A program made the translations under genes and the position numbers. The notes beneath the pieces are model-generated. The model did not search any database, was not told where the DNA came from, and saw only the letters and a program-made list of their open reading frames with translations. This document shows positions 17,191 through 24,189 of a DNA stretch of 64,000 nt, piece after piece (position 1 is the stretch's first letter; each line of letters begins with the position of its first letter). The DNA comes from Streptomyces abyssomicinicus (GTDB taxonomy: Bacteria; Actinomycetota; Actinomycetes; Streptomycetales; Streptomycetaceae). Location of the stretch: positions 62,001 to 126,000 of the forward strand of contig NZ_BBZI01000010.1 of NCBI RefSeq assembly GCF_008974245.1, read 5' to 3'.

Positions 17191-17769
17191 ATGACCACTG
17201 CCCGCCGTAGCGGATCCGCTCTGACCGAAGCCATCAAGCGCGCCGCGCTTGAACTGGGTCAGGAGTCCGGCTATGCCAAGCTCAGCATCGAAGCGATCGC
17301 CGCCAGGGCCGGTGTCGGCAAGCACACCGTCTATCGCCGGTGGTCCTCCAAGGGCGCCCTGATGCTCGACTCGTTGCTCTCGCTCGACGAGTCGGCTCTG
17401 GACTATTCCGAAACGGGCGACGTGGTCGAGGACTTGCGCAGGCAGATCTACGAGGCGGTCGACCTCCTGGCGGGAGAACCGTTCCGTCCTCTTTTCCAGT
17501 CCCTGGTCGGCGAGGCCCAGCACGACCCCGTCGTGGCTGCCGCGCTCACCGAGCGTTTCATCACGCCGCAGGCGGACAAGACCGTCGCACGTCTGAAGGC
17601 GGCACGAGAACAGGGTCAACTGTCGCCGGATTTCGACCTGGATCTGGCGATGGCGATCCTCTCCGGGCCGCTGTACTTCCGTCTGCTGATCACCCAGGAA
17701 CCACTGACCCACGAGTACGTCGACCGGATTCTCGAAGCGCTCTTCGCGGGGATGAGGCCGCGGAGGTGA
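17191..17769 (+). CDS. TetR-family transcriptional regulator
   Basis: A 192-residue repressor. The helix-turn-helix is LSIEAIAARAGVGKHTVYRRWSSKGAL (residues 30-57), preceded by ALELGQESGYAK and followed by a helical ligand-binding domain with RPLFQSLVGEAQHDPVVAAA. GTGGAGG precedes the ATG. It is transcribed away from the acetyltransferase-esterase-VOC operon across a 169-base gap holding two near-identical palindromes. The inferred role is a repressor of both directions, released by the compound the operon inactivates. Confidence 0.9.
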   Translation: MTTARRSGSALTEAIKRAALELGQESGYAKLSIEAIAARAGVGKHTVYRRWSSKGALMLDSLLSLDESALDYSETGDVVEDLRRQIYEAVDLLAGEPFRPLFQSLVGEAQHDPVVAAALTERFITPQADKTVARLKAAREQGQLSPDFDLDLAMAILSGPLYFRLLITQEPLTHEYVDRILEALFAGMRPRR

Positions 17770-17824
17770 GGTAACAGGTCACCATCCCTGCGTGGGGCCG
17801 TATCCTCAAGGCCGTTCTCCGCAG

Positions 17825-17880
17825 CCCGGTGGCCTCCAGGGCGCCGCGCATCCCGTACATGACCAGCCTCAGCTACCCGA
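17825..17880 (-). pseudogene. Short remnant of an RraA-like gene 3' end
   Basis: On the minus strand the segment reads LRLVMYGMRGALEATGLR, nearly the same as LGLDMYAMRGPLEAAGLRY at the end of the aldolase gene at 22134; the DNA is also clearly similar. Only about 19 codons are left and no stop follows. It looks like a decayed duplicate of that gene end. Confidence 0.5.
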
Positions 17881-17884
17881 AGTC

Positions 17885-17957
17885 GAGGGCCTCGGATGGA
17901 TGCAAGTCCGGTGCAGAGGCCCTCTCGGTGAATCCGGAGCCAGGCCACGTCGCCGAT
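17885..17957 (+). promoter_or_regulatory. Cobalamin-riboswitch-like remnant
   Basis: GATGCAAGTCCGGTGC, CTCTCGGTGA and AGCCAGGCCACGTCG (17938-17952) follow each other in the order and spacing of a cobalamin riboswitch core, the last matching the B12-box pattern AGYCAGNNYAC. The 5' part expected upstream is replaced by the RraA-like remnant, and no plus-strand gene starts just downstream. It is probably a non-functional leftover. A covariance-model search would decide. Confidence 0.38.
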
Positions 17958-17960
17958 GAG

Positions 17961-17992
17961 TTCGACATGTTTCGATATTTGGAGGTGTCGAA
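17961..17992. promoter_or_regulatory. ArsR-type operator-like inverted repeat (downstream copy)
   Basis: TTCGACA and TGTCGAA form a 7-bp inverted repeat with an AT-rich centre (TTTCGATATTTG). It resembles the two sites upstream of arsR and lies 24 bases past the arsR stop. Confidence 0.45.
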
Positions 17993-18015
17993 CCGGCTGC
18001 GCGATGGGCCCAGGT

Positions 18016-18387
18016 TCAGCCGGTGCCGCCGGAGGTGAGGAGGCGGCCGATCTCCGCCAGAGCGCCGGGCTCGAGGCGGTAGTAGACCCAGGTGCCGCGC
18101 CGCTCCGAGGCGAGGAGCCCCGCCTCCTTGAGGCGCTTCAGGTGGTGCGAGACGGTCGGCTGGGAGACGCCGACGTCGGAGATGTCGCACACGCAGGCTT
18201 CGCCCCCCGGGTGCGAGGCGACCGCCGAGAACAGGCGCAGCCGCACCGGGTCGCCGAGTGCCTTGAACATGCGAGCGGCTGTCTCCGCCTCCTGTGCGCT
18301 CAGCGGGCGCTCGGTGAGCGGTGGGCAGCACAGCGTCTCGGCCTCGGCAGGGGGGCCGGCGGGTGAGGGCATTTCGAGATTCGACAC
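18016..18387 (-). CDS. arsR: ArsR/SmtB-family metalloregulator (arsenic-type)
   Basis: A 123-residue winged-helix repressor. MFKALGDPVRLRLFSAVA and GVSQPTVSHHLKRLKEAGLL form the recognition domain; EACVCDISD has the ELCVCDL-type Cys pair that binds arsenite or antimonite, and LCCPP in the N-terminal region offers further thiols. GTG 18387 (VSNLEM) gives the usual family N-terminus; ATG 18372 is an alternative. A repeated 31-base motif overlaps this start and occurs again 78 bases upstream, so autorepression is likely. It is divergent from the flavoprotein gene at 18600. Confidence 0.85.
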   Translation of the reverse strand: MSNLEMPSPAGPPAEAETLCCPPLTERPLSAQEAETAARMFKALGDPVRLRLFSAVASHPGGEACVCDISDVGVSQPTVSHHLKRLKEAGLLASERRGTWVYYRLEPGALAEIGRLLTSGGTG

Positions 18388-18411
18388 ATGTCTATGTTGG
18401 CACATTTCGAA
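18381..18411. promoter_or_regulatory. ArsR operator A
   Basis: A 31-base element beginning TCGACACA and ending TTTCGAA with core TGTCTATGTTG. The same layout recurs at 18459-18489. It covers the arsR GTG start. Confidence 0.6.
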
Positions 18412-18458
18412 ACAACCTGACCAGGATTCGGTCCAGCCGGCGCCCGTTCGGCGATTGT

Positions 18459-18489
18459 TCGATAGGTGTCTATGTTGACGTCTGTCGAA
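18459..18489. promoter_or_regulatory. ArsR operator B
   Basis: A 31-base element beginning TCGATAGG and ending TGTCGAA with the same core TGTCTATGTTG as operator A. It lies in the intergenic region that must contain the promoter of the divergent flavoprotein gene. Confidence 0.6.
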
Positions 18490-18599
18490 GTAAGCTGGCA
18501 TGGTGGGTGGCGCAAGAGCCCGGTGCGCCGCGGAGGCCGTCAGGGGCCATTGGCTGCTTTGCCTGTCATTTGCCTCTCCGTTAACAGGAGTTAACCGTC

Positions 18600-19982
18600 A
18601 TGAGTGAGCAGCAGCTTCCCGTCGTCGTCATCGGAGCAGGGCCCGTCGGACTGGCCGCCGCCGCCCAGTTGGCGGACCGCGGCCTGGATGCGGTGGTGTT
18701 CGAGGCCGGACCCGCGGCGGGCAAGGCGGTGCGGGAATGGGCGCATGTGCGCCTGTTCTCGACCTGGAGCGAGCTGGTGGATCCGGTCGCGGAGAAGCTG
18801 CTCGCCCCGACCGGCTGGCTGCGACCCGACCCCAAGGCGTATCCGACCGGTGCAGACTGGGTGGCGGAGTACCTCCAGCCGCTCGCGGACGCCCTCGGCG
18901 ACCGGGTCCGGTGGGCCGCCCGGGTCACCGGCGTGTCCCGGGCGGGGCGGGACCGCGTGGTCGACACCGACCGCGAAGCGCAGCCGTTCACGGTGCAGGT
19001 CGCGCACCCGGACGGCCGGGAGGAACGGGTGCTGGCGCGGGCCGTGATCGATGCCTCGGGCAGCTGGTCGCTTCCGGGACCGGCGGGCGGCAACGGTCTG
19101 CGGGCACTCGGGGAACACGCCGTCGCCGATCGCGTCACCTACCGTGTGCCCGACCTGCGCGACCCGGCCGTCCGCGCTCGCCACGCCGGGCGGCGCACGG
19201 CGGTGATCGGCTCCGGCGCCTCGGCGTTCACGGCCCTCGCGGAACTCGCGGAGCTCGCCCGGGCGGCCGACGGCGCCGGCACGCACGCGGCGTGGATCCT
19301 GCGCCGGGGGATCTCCGGCTCCACGTTCGGCGGCGGAACCGCCGACCAGCTCCCGGCCCGCGGCGCGCTCGGCCTCGCGGCCAAGGCCGCGGTGGACCAG
19401 GGGCACGCCGACGCCGTGACCGGCTTCCGTACCGGAGCGATGGAACGCGACGCCGACGGCCGGATCGTCCTGATCGCCGACGACGGCCGCCGACTCGACC
19501 CGGTCGACGAGGTCGTCGTCCTCACCGGCCTGCGCCCCGACCTGTCCTTCCTTTCCGAGGTCCGCCTCCGACTCGACGAGCGACTCCAGGCTCCCCTCGA
19601 GCTGGCACCGCTGATCGACCCCAACCAGCACTCCTGCGGCACGGTCTATCCGCACGGCCACCGTGAACTCGCGCACCCCGAGCAGGACTTCTACCTTGCC
19701 GGAGCCAAGTCCTACGGTCGCGCGCCCACCTTCCTCGCCCTCACCGGCTACGAGCAGGCTCGGTCGGTTGTCGCAGCGCTGGCAGGAGACACTGCCGCGG
19801 CCGACCGTGTCGAACTCGTCCTGCCGGAGGCGGGGGTCTGCGGTGGCGCGGGAGTCTTCGAGGACCCCGCAGGCCCGTCGGACGACTCCGGCTGCTGCGC
19901 TGCGCCGGCTCCCCAGCTGGTGCAGTTCGGTGTCCGCCCGGACCCTGACGGGGATGCGGCGGGCTTGCAGGGCAACTGCTGA
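18600..19982 (+). CDS. ArsO-like FAD/NAD(P)-binding flavoprotein monooxygenase
   Basis: A 460-residue flavoprotein. VVVIGAGPVGLAAAAQLADR is the FAD dinucleotide fold, RTAVIGSGASAFTAL (around residue 200) the NAD(P) fold, and VVLTGLRPD the conserved later motif. The C-terminus is Cys-rich (GVCGGAG, GCCAAP), as in flavoproteins found in Streptomyces ars clusters. The ATG follows AACAGGAG. It is divergent from arsR across two operator-like sites, so it is probably induced by arsenite; a role in arsenic redox or resistance is inferred. No arsB/acr3, arsC or arsM is present nearby, so the set is incomplete. The final 20 residues may have been altered by the neighbouring IS remnant. Confidence 0.75.
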   Translation: MSEQQLPVVVIGAGPVGLAAAAQLADRGLDAVVFEAGPAAGKAVREWAHVRLFSTWSELVDPVAEKLLAPTGWLRPDPKAYPTGADWVAEYLQPLADALGDRVRWAARVTGVSRAGRDRVVDTDREAQPFTVQVAHPDGREERVLARAVIDASGSWSLPGPAGGNGLRALGEHAVADRVTYRVPDLRDPAVRARHAGRRTAVIGSGASAFTALAELAELARAADGAGTHAAWILRRGISGSTFGGGTADQLPARGALGLAAKAAVDQGHADAVTGFRTGAMERDADGRIVLIADDGRRLDPVDEVVVLTGLRPDLSFLSEVRLRLDERLQAPLELAPLIDPNQHSCGTVYPHGHRELAHPEQDFYLAGAKSYGRAPTFLALTGYEQARSVVAALAGDTAAADRVELVLPEAGVCGGAGVFEDPAGPSDDSGCCAAPAPQLVQFGVRPDPDGDAAGLQGNC

Positions 19983-20059
19983 CAGGCCGATGTGAGGGTA
20001 GCTCGCCATCGCCGGGAGTCGACACGGCCCCACGAGTGGGGCAAGGGGGCGATTTCCGG

Positions 20060-20290
20060 GGTCGATCGCGGTCGTGCCGTGGCGTCCACATACCGCCAGG
20101 CGGTCGCGGTGGAGACCCCGAACCCCGCCGCGGGCTGAGGCAGCGTCTCGTTCTCGGGACATCGAGCGTGGCCCGGTACGGGACCGAGCGAGGCTCCTCC
20201 GACCAAGCGTGGTGCGTAGAGAACACCACCGCAACGACCAGGAGCCTCGCCTCGTCACACCACCTCGCCGGCCTGCACCATCACCCCTGC
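20060..20290 (-). pseudogene. IS5-type transposase remnant
   Basis: Two minus-strand frames keep pieces of a transposase: SVPYRATLDVPR in one and LPQPAAGFGVSTATAWRYVD in another. The latter is the helix-turn-helix of actinobacterial IS5-like transposases (AAGFGV-x-T-x-TAWRYV). The catalytic domain is absent and the frames are disrupted. The rest of 19983-20536 shows no gene. Confidence 0.45.
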
Positions 20291-20536
20291 AGTACGGGAT
20301 GAAAACGGTTCGGTGAGTGGGTGCCGATTCCTCTGGCCGGCCGTTGTCGACCTCGTCCGTTCTGCCTGGTGTCGTTGAGCACGACATTGTCGCCGCTTCT
20401 GCGGAGGGGCATCGCGGCCCCGGTGACCGTCCGGGGGGTGCCTTGGACAGCGAGCGTCAGTTGCTGTCGAGGAGCTGCAGATGGTTGCCTCTGGGACTGG
20501 GTTGGAGTGGGAGCGATCGAGGGACGAGGAGAAGTC

Positions 20537-21001
20537 ATGCGGTGTGCGTACTGCCGGCGTGAGGTCGTGTGCCGGCCGCCGGCGTTCGGCGGCCCGCCCT
20601 GCCTGGGGCAGATCCACGTGCACAGCAACGAGGAGGCATGCTTCCCCGAGCAGGGGGCGGCGAGTTCACGCGCCTGGCCGCCCGGCGGGTGCGGCTGTAA
20701 GGCCAGGGAACTGAAGGGATCCATCTCTGACTTGACTCCCCCGCCCCCACCCCCGTCGCACAGAGCCGGTACGGAACAACTGGCCGGGGCCGGCAAGGCG
20801 TTTCTCGGCCTGGCGCCGGGCGCGGGGGTGAACGTCGTCGAGCTGGTGGACGGCGCGGGCGTGTGCGTCATACAGGCCGGGCGTGGTGGCGGCAAGGTGT
20901 ACGTCGCACCGGACCGGTCCCTCCTGTTCGTCCCGTCCGCCGTGGACTTCGACACCGGGCTTGCGGCCTTCCTCGGCGGCGCGCGCACCCCCGCCAGGTG
21001 A
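20537..21001 (+). CDS. Hypothetical protein with N-terminal zinc-ribbon-like motif
   Basis: A 154-residue protein with ATG 20537 behind AGGAGAA. It begins MRCAYCRREV with a C-x-x-C pair, then PPCLGQIHVHSNEEACF, suggesting metal binding, and later ARELKGSISDLTPPPPPP as a linker. The second half (KAFLGLAPGAGVNVVELVDG; KVYVAPDRSLLFVPSAVDFD) looks like a small compact domain related to immunity or SUKH-like proteins, but I do not recognise it. It is flanked by non-coding DNA on both sides. Confidence 0.5.
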   Translation: MRCAYCRREVVCRPPAFGGPPCLGQIHVHSNEEACFPEQGAASSRAWPPGGCGCKARELKGSISDLTPPPPPPSHRAGTEQLAGAGKAFLGLAPGAGVNVVELVDGAGVCVIQAGRGGGKVYVAPDRSLLFVPSAVDFDTGLAAFLGGARTPAR

Positions 21002-21546
21002 CGTGGGGTGGGCCGGTTGTTCTTACGGGCTGCCGGCAGCCGGGCGGGACGAAGCTGGGTGCAGGCGGTGAGGACGGGCCAGGTCCAGCGGTCCGCCGCC
21101 GTCCGCGTCCGCCCCTGGCAGGAGATGTGCGAGCACCCCGGAACGGTAACCCGTCCCGGAGTGCTGCGGTGAGCCCGGTTTGCATCGCGCTCGCCCAATT
21201 TGCGGCGGATCAGGGGTGGGCCTGATCCGCGCGCCTGGCGACGCGCCGCCCGGCCCTGTGGCAGGACGAGGACCCGCCCGGGCGACAAGGCCGGGCGGAG
21301 GCGGTCCTCGTCTCACCGCGTACTGTCACCGCCCGTCGCGGAACGCCACGGCGCGCAACACGCCATCACGGGTGAACTCGGCCTTCGCCGGGCATCGTTG
21401 CGCGGCGTCGTTGTTGCTCGGCGACGTTGCCCGTCCCGGTGTCCGCTTCGAGCCGTACGACGGGAGGGCGCGCGAACAGGTGGTCGCCGGGGAGGCGCTG
21501 CGCGGCGGTGCCGGGCGTGCCGCCGCTGAACATGCCGGCCGGTACC
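21002..21546. other. Gene-free stretch with a hairpin
   Basis: No convincing gene. A perfect 10-bp hairpin (GCGGATCAGG / CCTGATCCGC) at 21205-21230 could terminate transcription from either side. The rest has shadow-type frames only. Confidence 0.4.
21205..21230. terminator. Possible hairpin terminator
   Basis: Perfect 10-bp arms GCGGATCAGG and CCTGATCCGC around a six-base loop, with no U-tract, as is common in Streptomyces. It lies between convergently transcribed genes (20537 plus, 21547 minus). Confidence 0.4.
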
Positions 21547-21918
21547 TCAGAAGATCTGAATGGATGTGATGTTCGGCGGCTGGTTGGGGTAGGTCACGAT
21601 GTTCCAGCGACTGATCCTGACGGTGGAGCCGTTGGCGTCGTTCATCTGGATGTCGTTGTTCCCGGTGGAGATCTTGTCCACCCAGGCGCCGGCTCCGAGT
21701 CCCATGGTTCCGGCGTTGGCGGCGCAGAATTCGAAGGGCCCGGAAGGGCCGACAATGGGCGGACGACTGTAATGTCCCCAAATGTGCAGCAGGTCGCCAG
21801 TGCTGCAAGGTGTCTGATTCATGGCGTGCGCGGCATTCACCGGAGTTGCAACGCTGAAGCCCGCGGCCAGTAACGCTACGGCGAACAGGCTCCGGGCGGT
21901 CTTCCTGATGGTGGGCAC
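21547..21918 (-). CDS. Secreted beta/gamma-crystallin (Streptomyces killer-toxin-like) protein
   Basis: A 123-residue exported protein. The GTG start has GGAGA upstream; a signal peptide follows (RKTARSLFAVALLAAGFSVATPVNAAHA, cleavage near ANAA/AHA). The mature part has CSTGDLLHIWGHYSRPP, FCAANAGTMGLGAGAWVDKI and STGNNDIQMNDANGSTVRIS with WNIVTYPNQPPNITSI, matching the beta/gamma-crystallin fold of SKLP-type antimicrobial proteins. These are small secreted proteins that inhibit yeasts or bacteria in some Streptomyces. It stands alone with no obvious partner. Confidence 0.8.
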   Translation of the reverse strand: MPTIRKTARSLFAVALLAAGFSVATPVNAAHAMNQTPCSTGDLLHIWGHYSRPPIVGPSGPFEFCAANAGTMGLGAGAWVDKISTGNNDIQMNDANGSTVRISRWNIVTYPNQPPNITSIQIF

Positions 21919-22133
21919 GATGTGATGTCTCCGTGAGGGTTGGGGCCACGCTGCGTGGGCCAGGGGTTGCTGACGAACGATGAGGCGACTGCCCGGTCGG
22001 GCGGGGCAGCCGGCCCTTCTGCGGTTCGATCCTGGCGCAGCGCTCTGGCGGCCAGGAACGGCGCACGGGGTTTGTTGCCTTCCCGTTACACGGACTTTTG
22101 TCCAGGGCGCGCGGAGGGCGCCGCCCGGACGCC

Positions 22134-22817
22134 TCAGTCCACGTACCGCAGGCCGGCGGCCTCCAGCGGGCCGCGCATCGCGTACATGTCCAGTCCCAGC
22201 TCCCCGGAGGCCAGCCGCTCCCGCTTGCGGGCCTCGTTCTCCTCGCGCCCGCGCGCCGCCTCGGCGGTGCTCCCCACCCGGTCCACCGGGACCACGACCA
22301 CGCCGTCGGCGTCGGCGACCACCACGTCGCCCGGCCGCACCTGGGCGTTGGCGCAGACCACCGGCACGTTGACGGAGCCCAGGGTGGCCTTGACCGTGCC
22401 CCTGGCGTTGACCGCCCGGCTGAAGACGGGGAAGTCCATCTCCCGGAGGTCCGCCACGTCGCGGACGCCGCCGTCGATCACCAGCCCGGCGCACCCGCGG
22501 GCCCGTGCCGAGGTGGCCAGCAGGTCGCCGAAGAAGCCGTCCTCGCACTCGGTGGTGCAGGCCGCCACCAGCACGTCGCCGGGGCGCAGCTGCTCGATCG
22601 CCACGTGCATCATCCAGTTGTCGCCGGGCTGGAGCAGCACGGTCACCGCGGGACCGATCAGCCGGGCGCCCGGGTACACCGGCCGCATGTACGGCCGCAT
22701 CAGGCCGGTGCGGCCCATCGCCTCGTGGACGGTGGCCACCCCGTACGGCGCCAGGGCCTCGAGCTCCTCGGGCGCGGGGCGCGGCACGGAGCGGTGGACG
22801 ACTCCGAGTTCGTGCAT
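22134..22817 (-). CDS. RraA-like 4-carboxy-4-hydroxy-2-oxoadipate aldolase (LigK/GalC type)
   Basis: A 227-residue RraA-fold class II aldolase. LVAACTTECEDGFFGDLLAT, GCAGLVIDGGVRDVADLREM and PGDVVVADADGVVVVPVDRV contain the G-x20-R-D metal/pyruvate-binding signature. LigK/GalC cleaves 4-carboxy-4-hydroxy-2-oxoadipate to pyruvate and oxaloacetate, the last step of 4,5-cleavage of protocatechuate or gallate. AGGAAG precedes the ATG. It is 81 bases downstream of a LigJ/GalB-type amidohydrolase, its pathway partner. The last codons (LEAAGLRYVD) share identical DNA with the VOC gene end at 14636. Confidence 0.82.
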   Translation of the reverse strand: MHELGVVHRSVPRPAPEELEALAPYGVATVHEAMGRTGLMRPYMRPVYPGARLIGPAVTVLLQPGDNWMMHVAIEQLRPGDVLVAACTTECEDGFFGDLLATSARARGCAGLVIDGGVRDVADLREMDFPVFSRAVNARGTVKATLGSVNVPVVCANAQVRPGDVVVADADGVVVVPVDRVGSTAEAARGREENEARKRERLASGELGLDMYAMRGPLEAAGLRYVD

Positions 22818-22898
22818 GACGGGCTTCCTCTCGATACGTGTGCGGCTCGATGCGTGTGCGCGTCGCTACGTGTCCGGGCGGGGACGGCGTCGCGCGGG

Positions 22899-23924
22899 TC
22901 AGCGCCCCTGGCGCTTCAGCAGGGCCTCCAGCCGCGGGTAGACGCGGCGGGCGTTGTGCTCCTGGACGGCGGCCAGGTCCTCGGCGGACAGCCGGGCCGC
23001 CTGCGCGTAGCGGCGGGTGTCGTCGAAGTGGTGACCGGTGCACGGGTCGATGTCGCGGACCGCGCCGATCATCTCCGAGGCGAACAGGATGTTCTTCGCC
23101 GGGATCACCTCGTACAGCAGGTCCGAGCCCGGCTGGTGGTAGACGCAGGTGTCGAAGTACACGTTGTTCAGGACGTGTTCCTCGAGCTCCGGCTTGCCGA
23201 GCGCCATGGCGAGCCCGCGGAAGCGGCCCCAGTGGTAGGGCACCGCGCCGCCGCCGTGCGGGATGATCAGGCGCAGCGTCGGGAAGTCCTTGAACAGGTC
23301 GCCCTGCACCAGCTGCATGAACGCCGTGGTGTCGGCGTTGAGGTAGTGCGCGCCGGTGGTGTGGAAGGCGGGGTTGACGCTGGTCGAGACGTGGATCATC
23401 GCCGGGACGTCGTACTCGGCCATCTTCTCGTAGACGGGGTACCAGGAGCGGTCCGTGAGCGGCGGGGCGGTCCAGTGGCCGCCCGACGGGTCCGGGTTGA
23501 GGTTGATCGCGACGGCGCCCAGTTCCTCGACGGCGCGCACCAGTTCCGGCACGCAGGTGGCGGGATCGACGCCCGGCGACTGGGGGAGCATGGCGGCCGG
23601 CGCGAAGCGGCCGGGGTGGAGCGCGGCGACCCGGTGCACCAGGTCGTTGCAGACCGCGGCCCAGGCGGCGGACGTCGCGAAGTCGCCTATGTGGTGGGCC
23701 ATGAACGAGGCGCGGGGCGAGAAGACGGTGAGGTCGATGCCGCGCTCGTCCATCAGCCGCAGCTGGTGGGGCTCCACGGTGGCACGCAGGTCGTCGTCCC
23801 CGATCCGCAGCTCGTCGCGGGAGGGCGCGGCCGACGGATCGCCGGCGGCGGCGATCTGCCGCTTGCGCCACTCCTCGAGGGCGGGCGGCGCGGTGGTGTA
23901 GTGCCCATGGCAGTCGATGATCAT
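22899..23924 (-). CDS. Amidohydrolase, probable 4-oxalomesaconate hydratase (LigJ/GalB type)
   Basis: A 341-residue metal-dependent amidohydrolase. MIIDCHGHYTTAPPALEEWR carries the H-x-H metal motif, VPAMIHVSTSVNPAFHTTGA the middle His, and LRLIIPHGGGAVPYHWGRFR the PHGGG signature of the decarboxylase/hydratase group; KNILFASEMIGAV provides the late active-site region. LigJ hydrates 4-oxalomesaconate to the substrate of LigK, encoded next. GGAGAGG precedes the ATG. A perfect inverted repeat sits 50 bases upstream. No ring-cleaving dioxygenase gene is seen, so the ring-opened acid must come from elsewhere. Confidence 0.8.
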   Translation of the reverse strand: MIIDCHGHYTTAPPALEEWRKRQIAAAGDPSAAPSRDELRIGDDDLRATVEPHQLRLMDERGIDLTVFSPRASFMAHHIGDFATSAAWAAVCNDLVHRVAALHPGRFAPAAMLPQSPGVDPATCVPELVRAVEELGAVAINLNPDPSGGHWTAPPLTDRSWYPVYEKMAEYDVPAMIHVSTSVNPAFHTTGAHYLNADTTAFMQLVQGDLFKDFPTLRLIIPHGGGAVPYHWGRFRGLAMALGKPELEEHVLNNVYFDTCVYHQPGSDLLYEVIPAKNILFASEMIGAVRDIDPCTGHHFDDTRRYAQAARLSAEDLAAVQEHNARRVYPRLEALLKRQGR

Positions 23925-23974
23925 CCGAGTCCTCTCCGGGTGCCTCACGCGACCACACAGTAACCGCTGACGAA

Positions 23975-23986
23975 ATTGTTGACAAT
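23975..23986. promoter_or_regulatory. Operator-like palindrome upstream of the hydratase gene
   Basis: ATTGTTGACAAT has perfect 5-bp arms around TG and stands out in GC-rich DNA. The form resembles GntR or MarR operators. It lies 51 bases before the amidohydrolase start; the MarR gene at 24190-24591 is the nearest candidate regulator. Confidence 0.5.
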
Positions 23987-24005
23987 GTGTGCGAGCGGTC
24001 CGGCA

Positions 24006-24053
24006 GCGTTCGCGCGCGTGTCCGTGCGGGCGTTCGCGCGCGTGTCCGTGCGC
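24006..24053. repeat. Two tandem copies of a 24-bp unit
   Basis: The unit GCGTTCGCGCGCGTGTCC plus GTGCGG is repeated at 24006-24029 and 24030-24053 with one change in the last base. Intergenic, between the hydratase and MarR genes. Confidence 0.75.
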
Positions 24054-24136
24054 GCGGGGAGGAACCACCGGCGCGGAGGGCGGGGACCGGTCACAAGGGC
24101 CGGTCGCCAGGAAACAGCCGGGGGAGAACAGGGGCG

Positions 24137-24188
24137 GACAGCCGGGACGGACAGCCGGGACGGACAGCCGGGGCGGACAGCCCGGAGG
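24137..24188. repeat. Four tandem copies of a 13-bp unit
   Basis: GACAGCCGGGACG occurs exactly twice, then as GACAGCCGGGGCG and GACAGCCCGGAGG. The array ends one base before the MarR gene stop region. Confidence 0.8.
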
Positions 24189-24189
24189 G

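Noticed and set aside
22015..22045. tRNA T-arm-like GGTTCGATCC
   Set aside because: No acceptor stem, anticodon arm or CCA context around it.
21547..23985. An 812-codon minus-strand open frame joining several genes
   Set aside because: Only its last 123 codons (crystallin protein) look real. The remainder runs out of frame through the aldolase and hydratase genes.
24122..24188. CRISPR-like array
   Set aside because: The 13-base units are contiguous with no spacers, so it is a simple tandem repeat.
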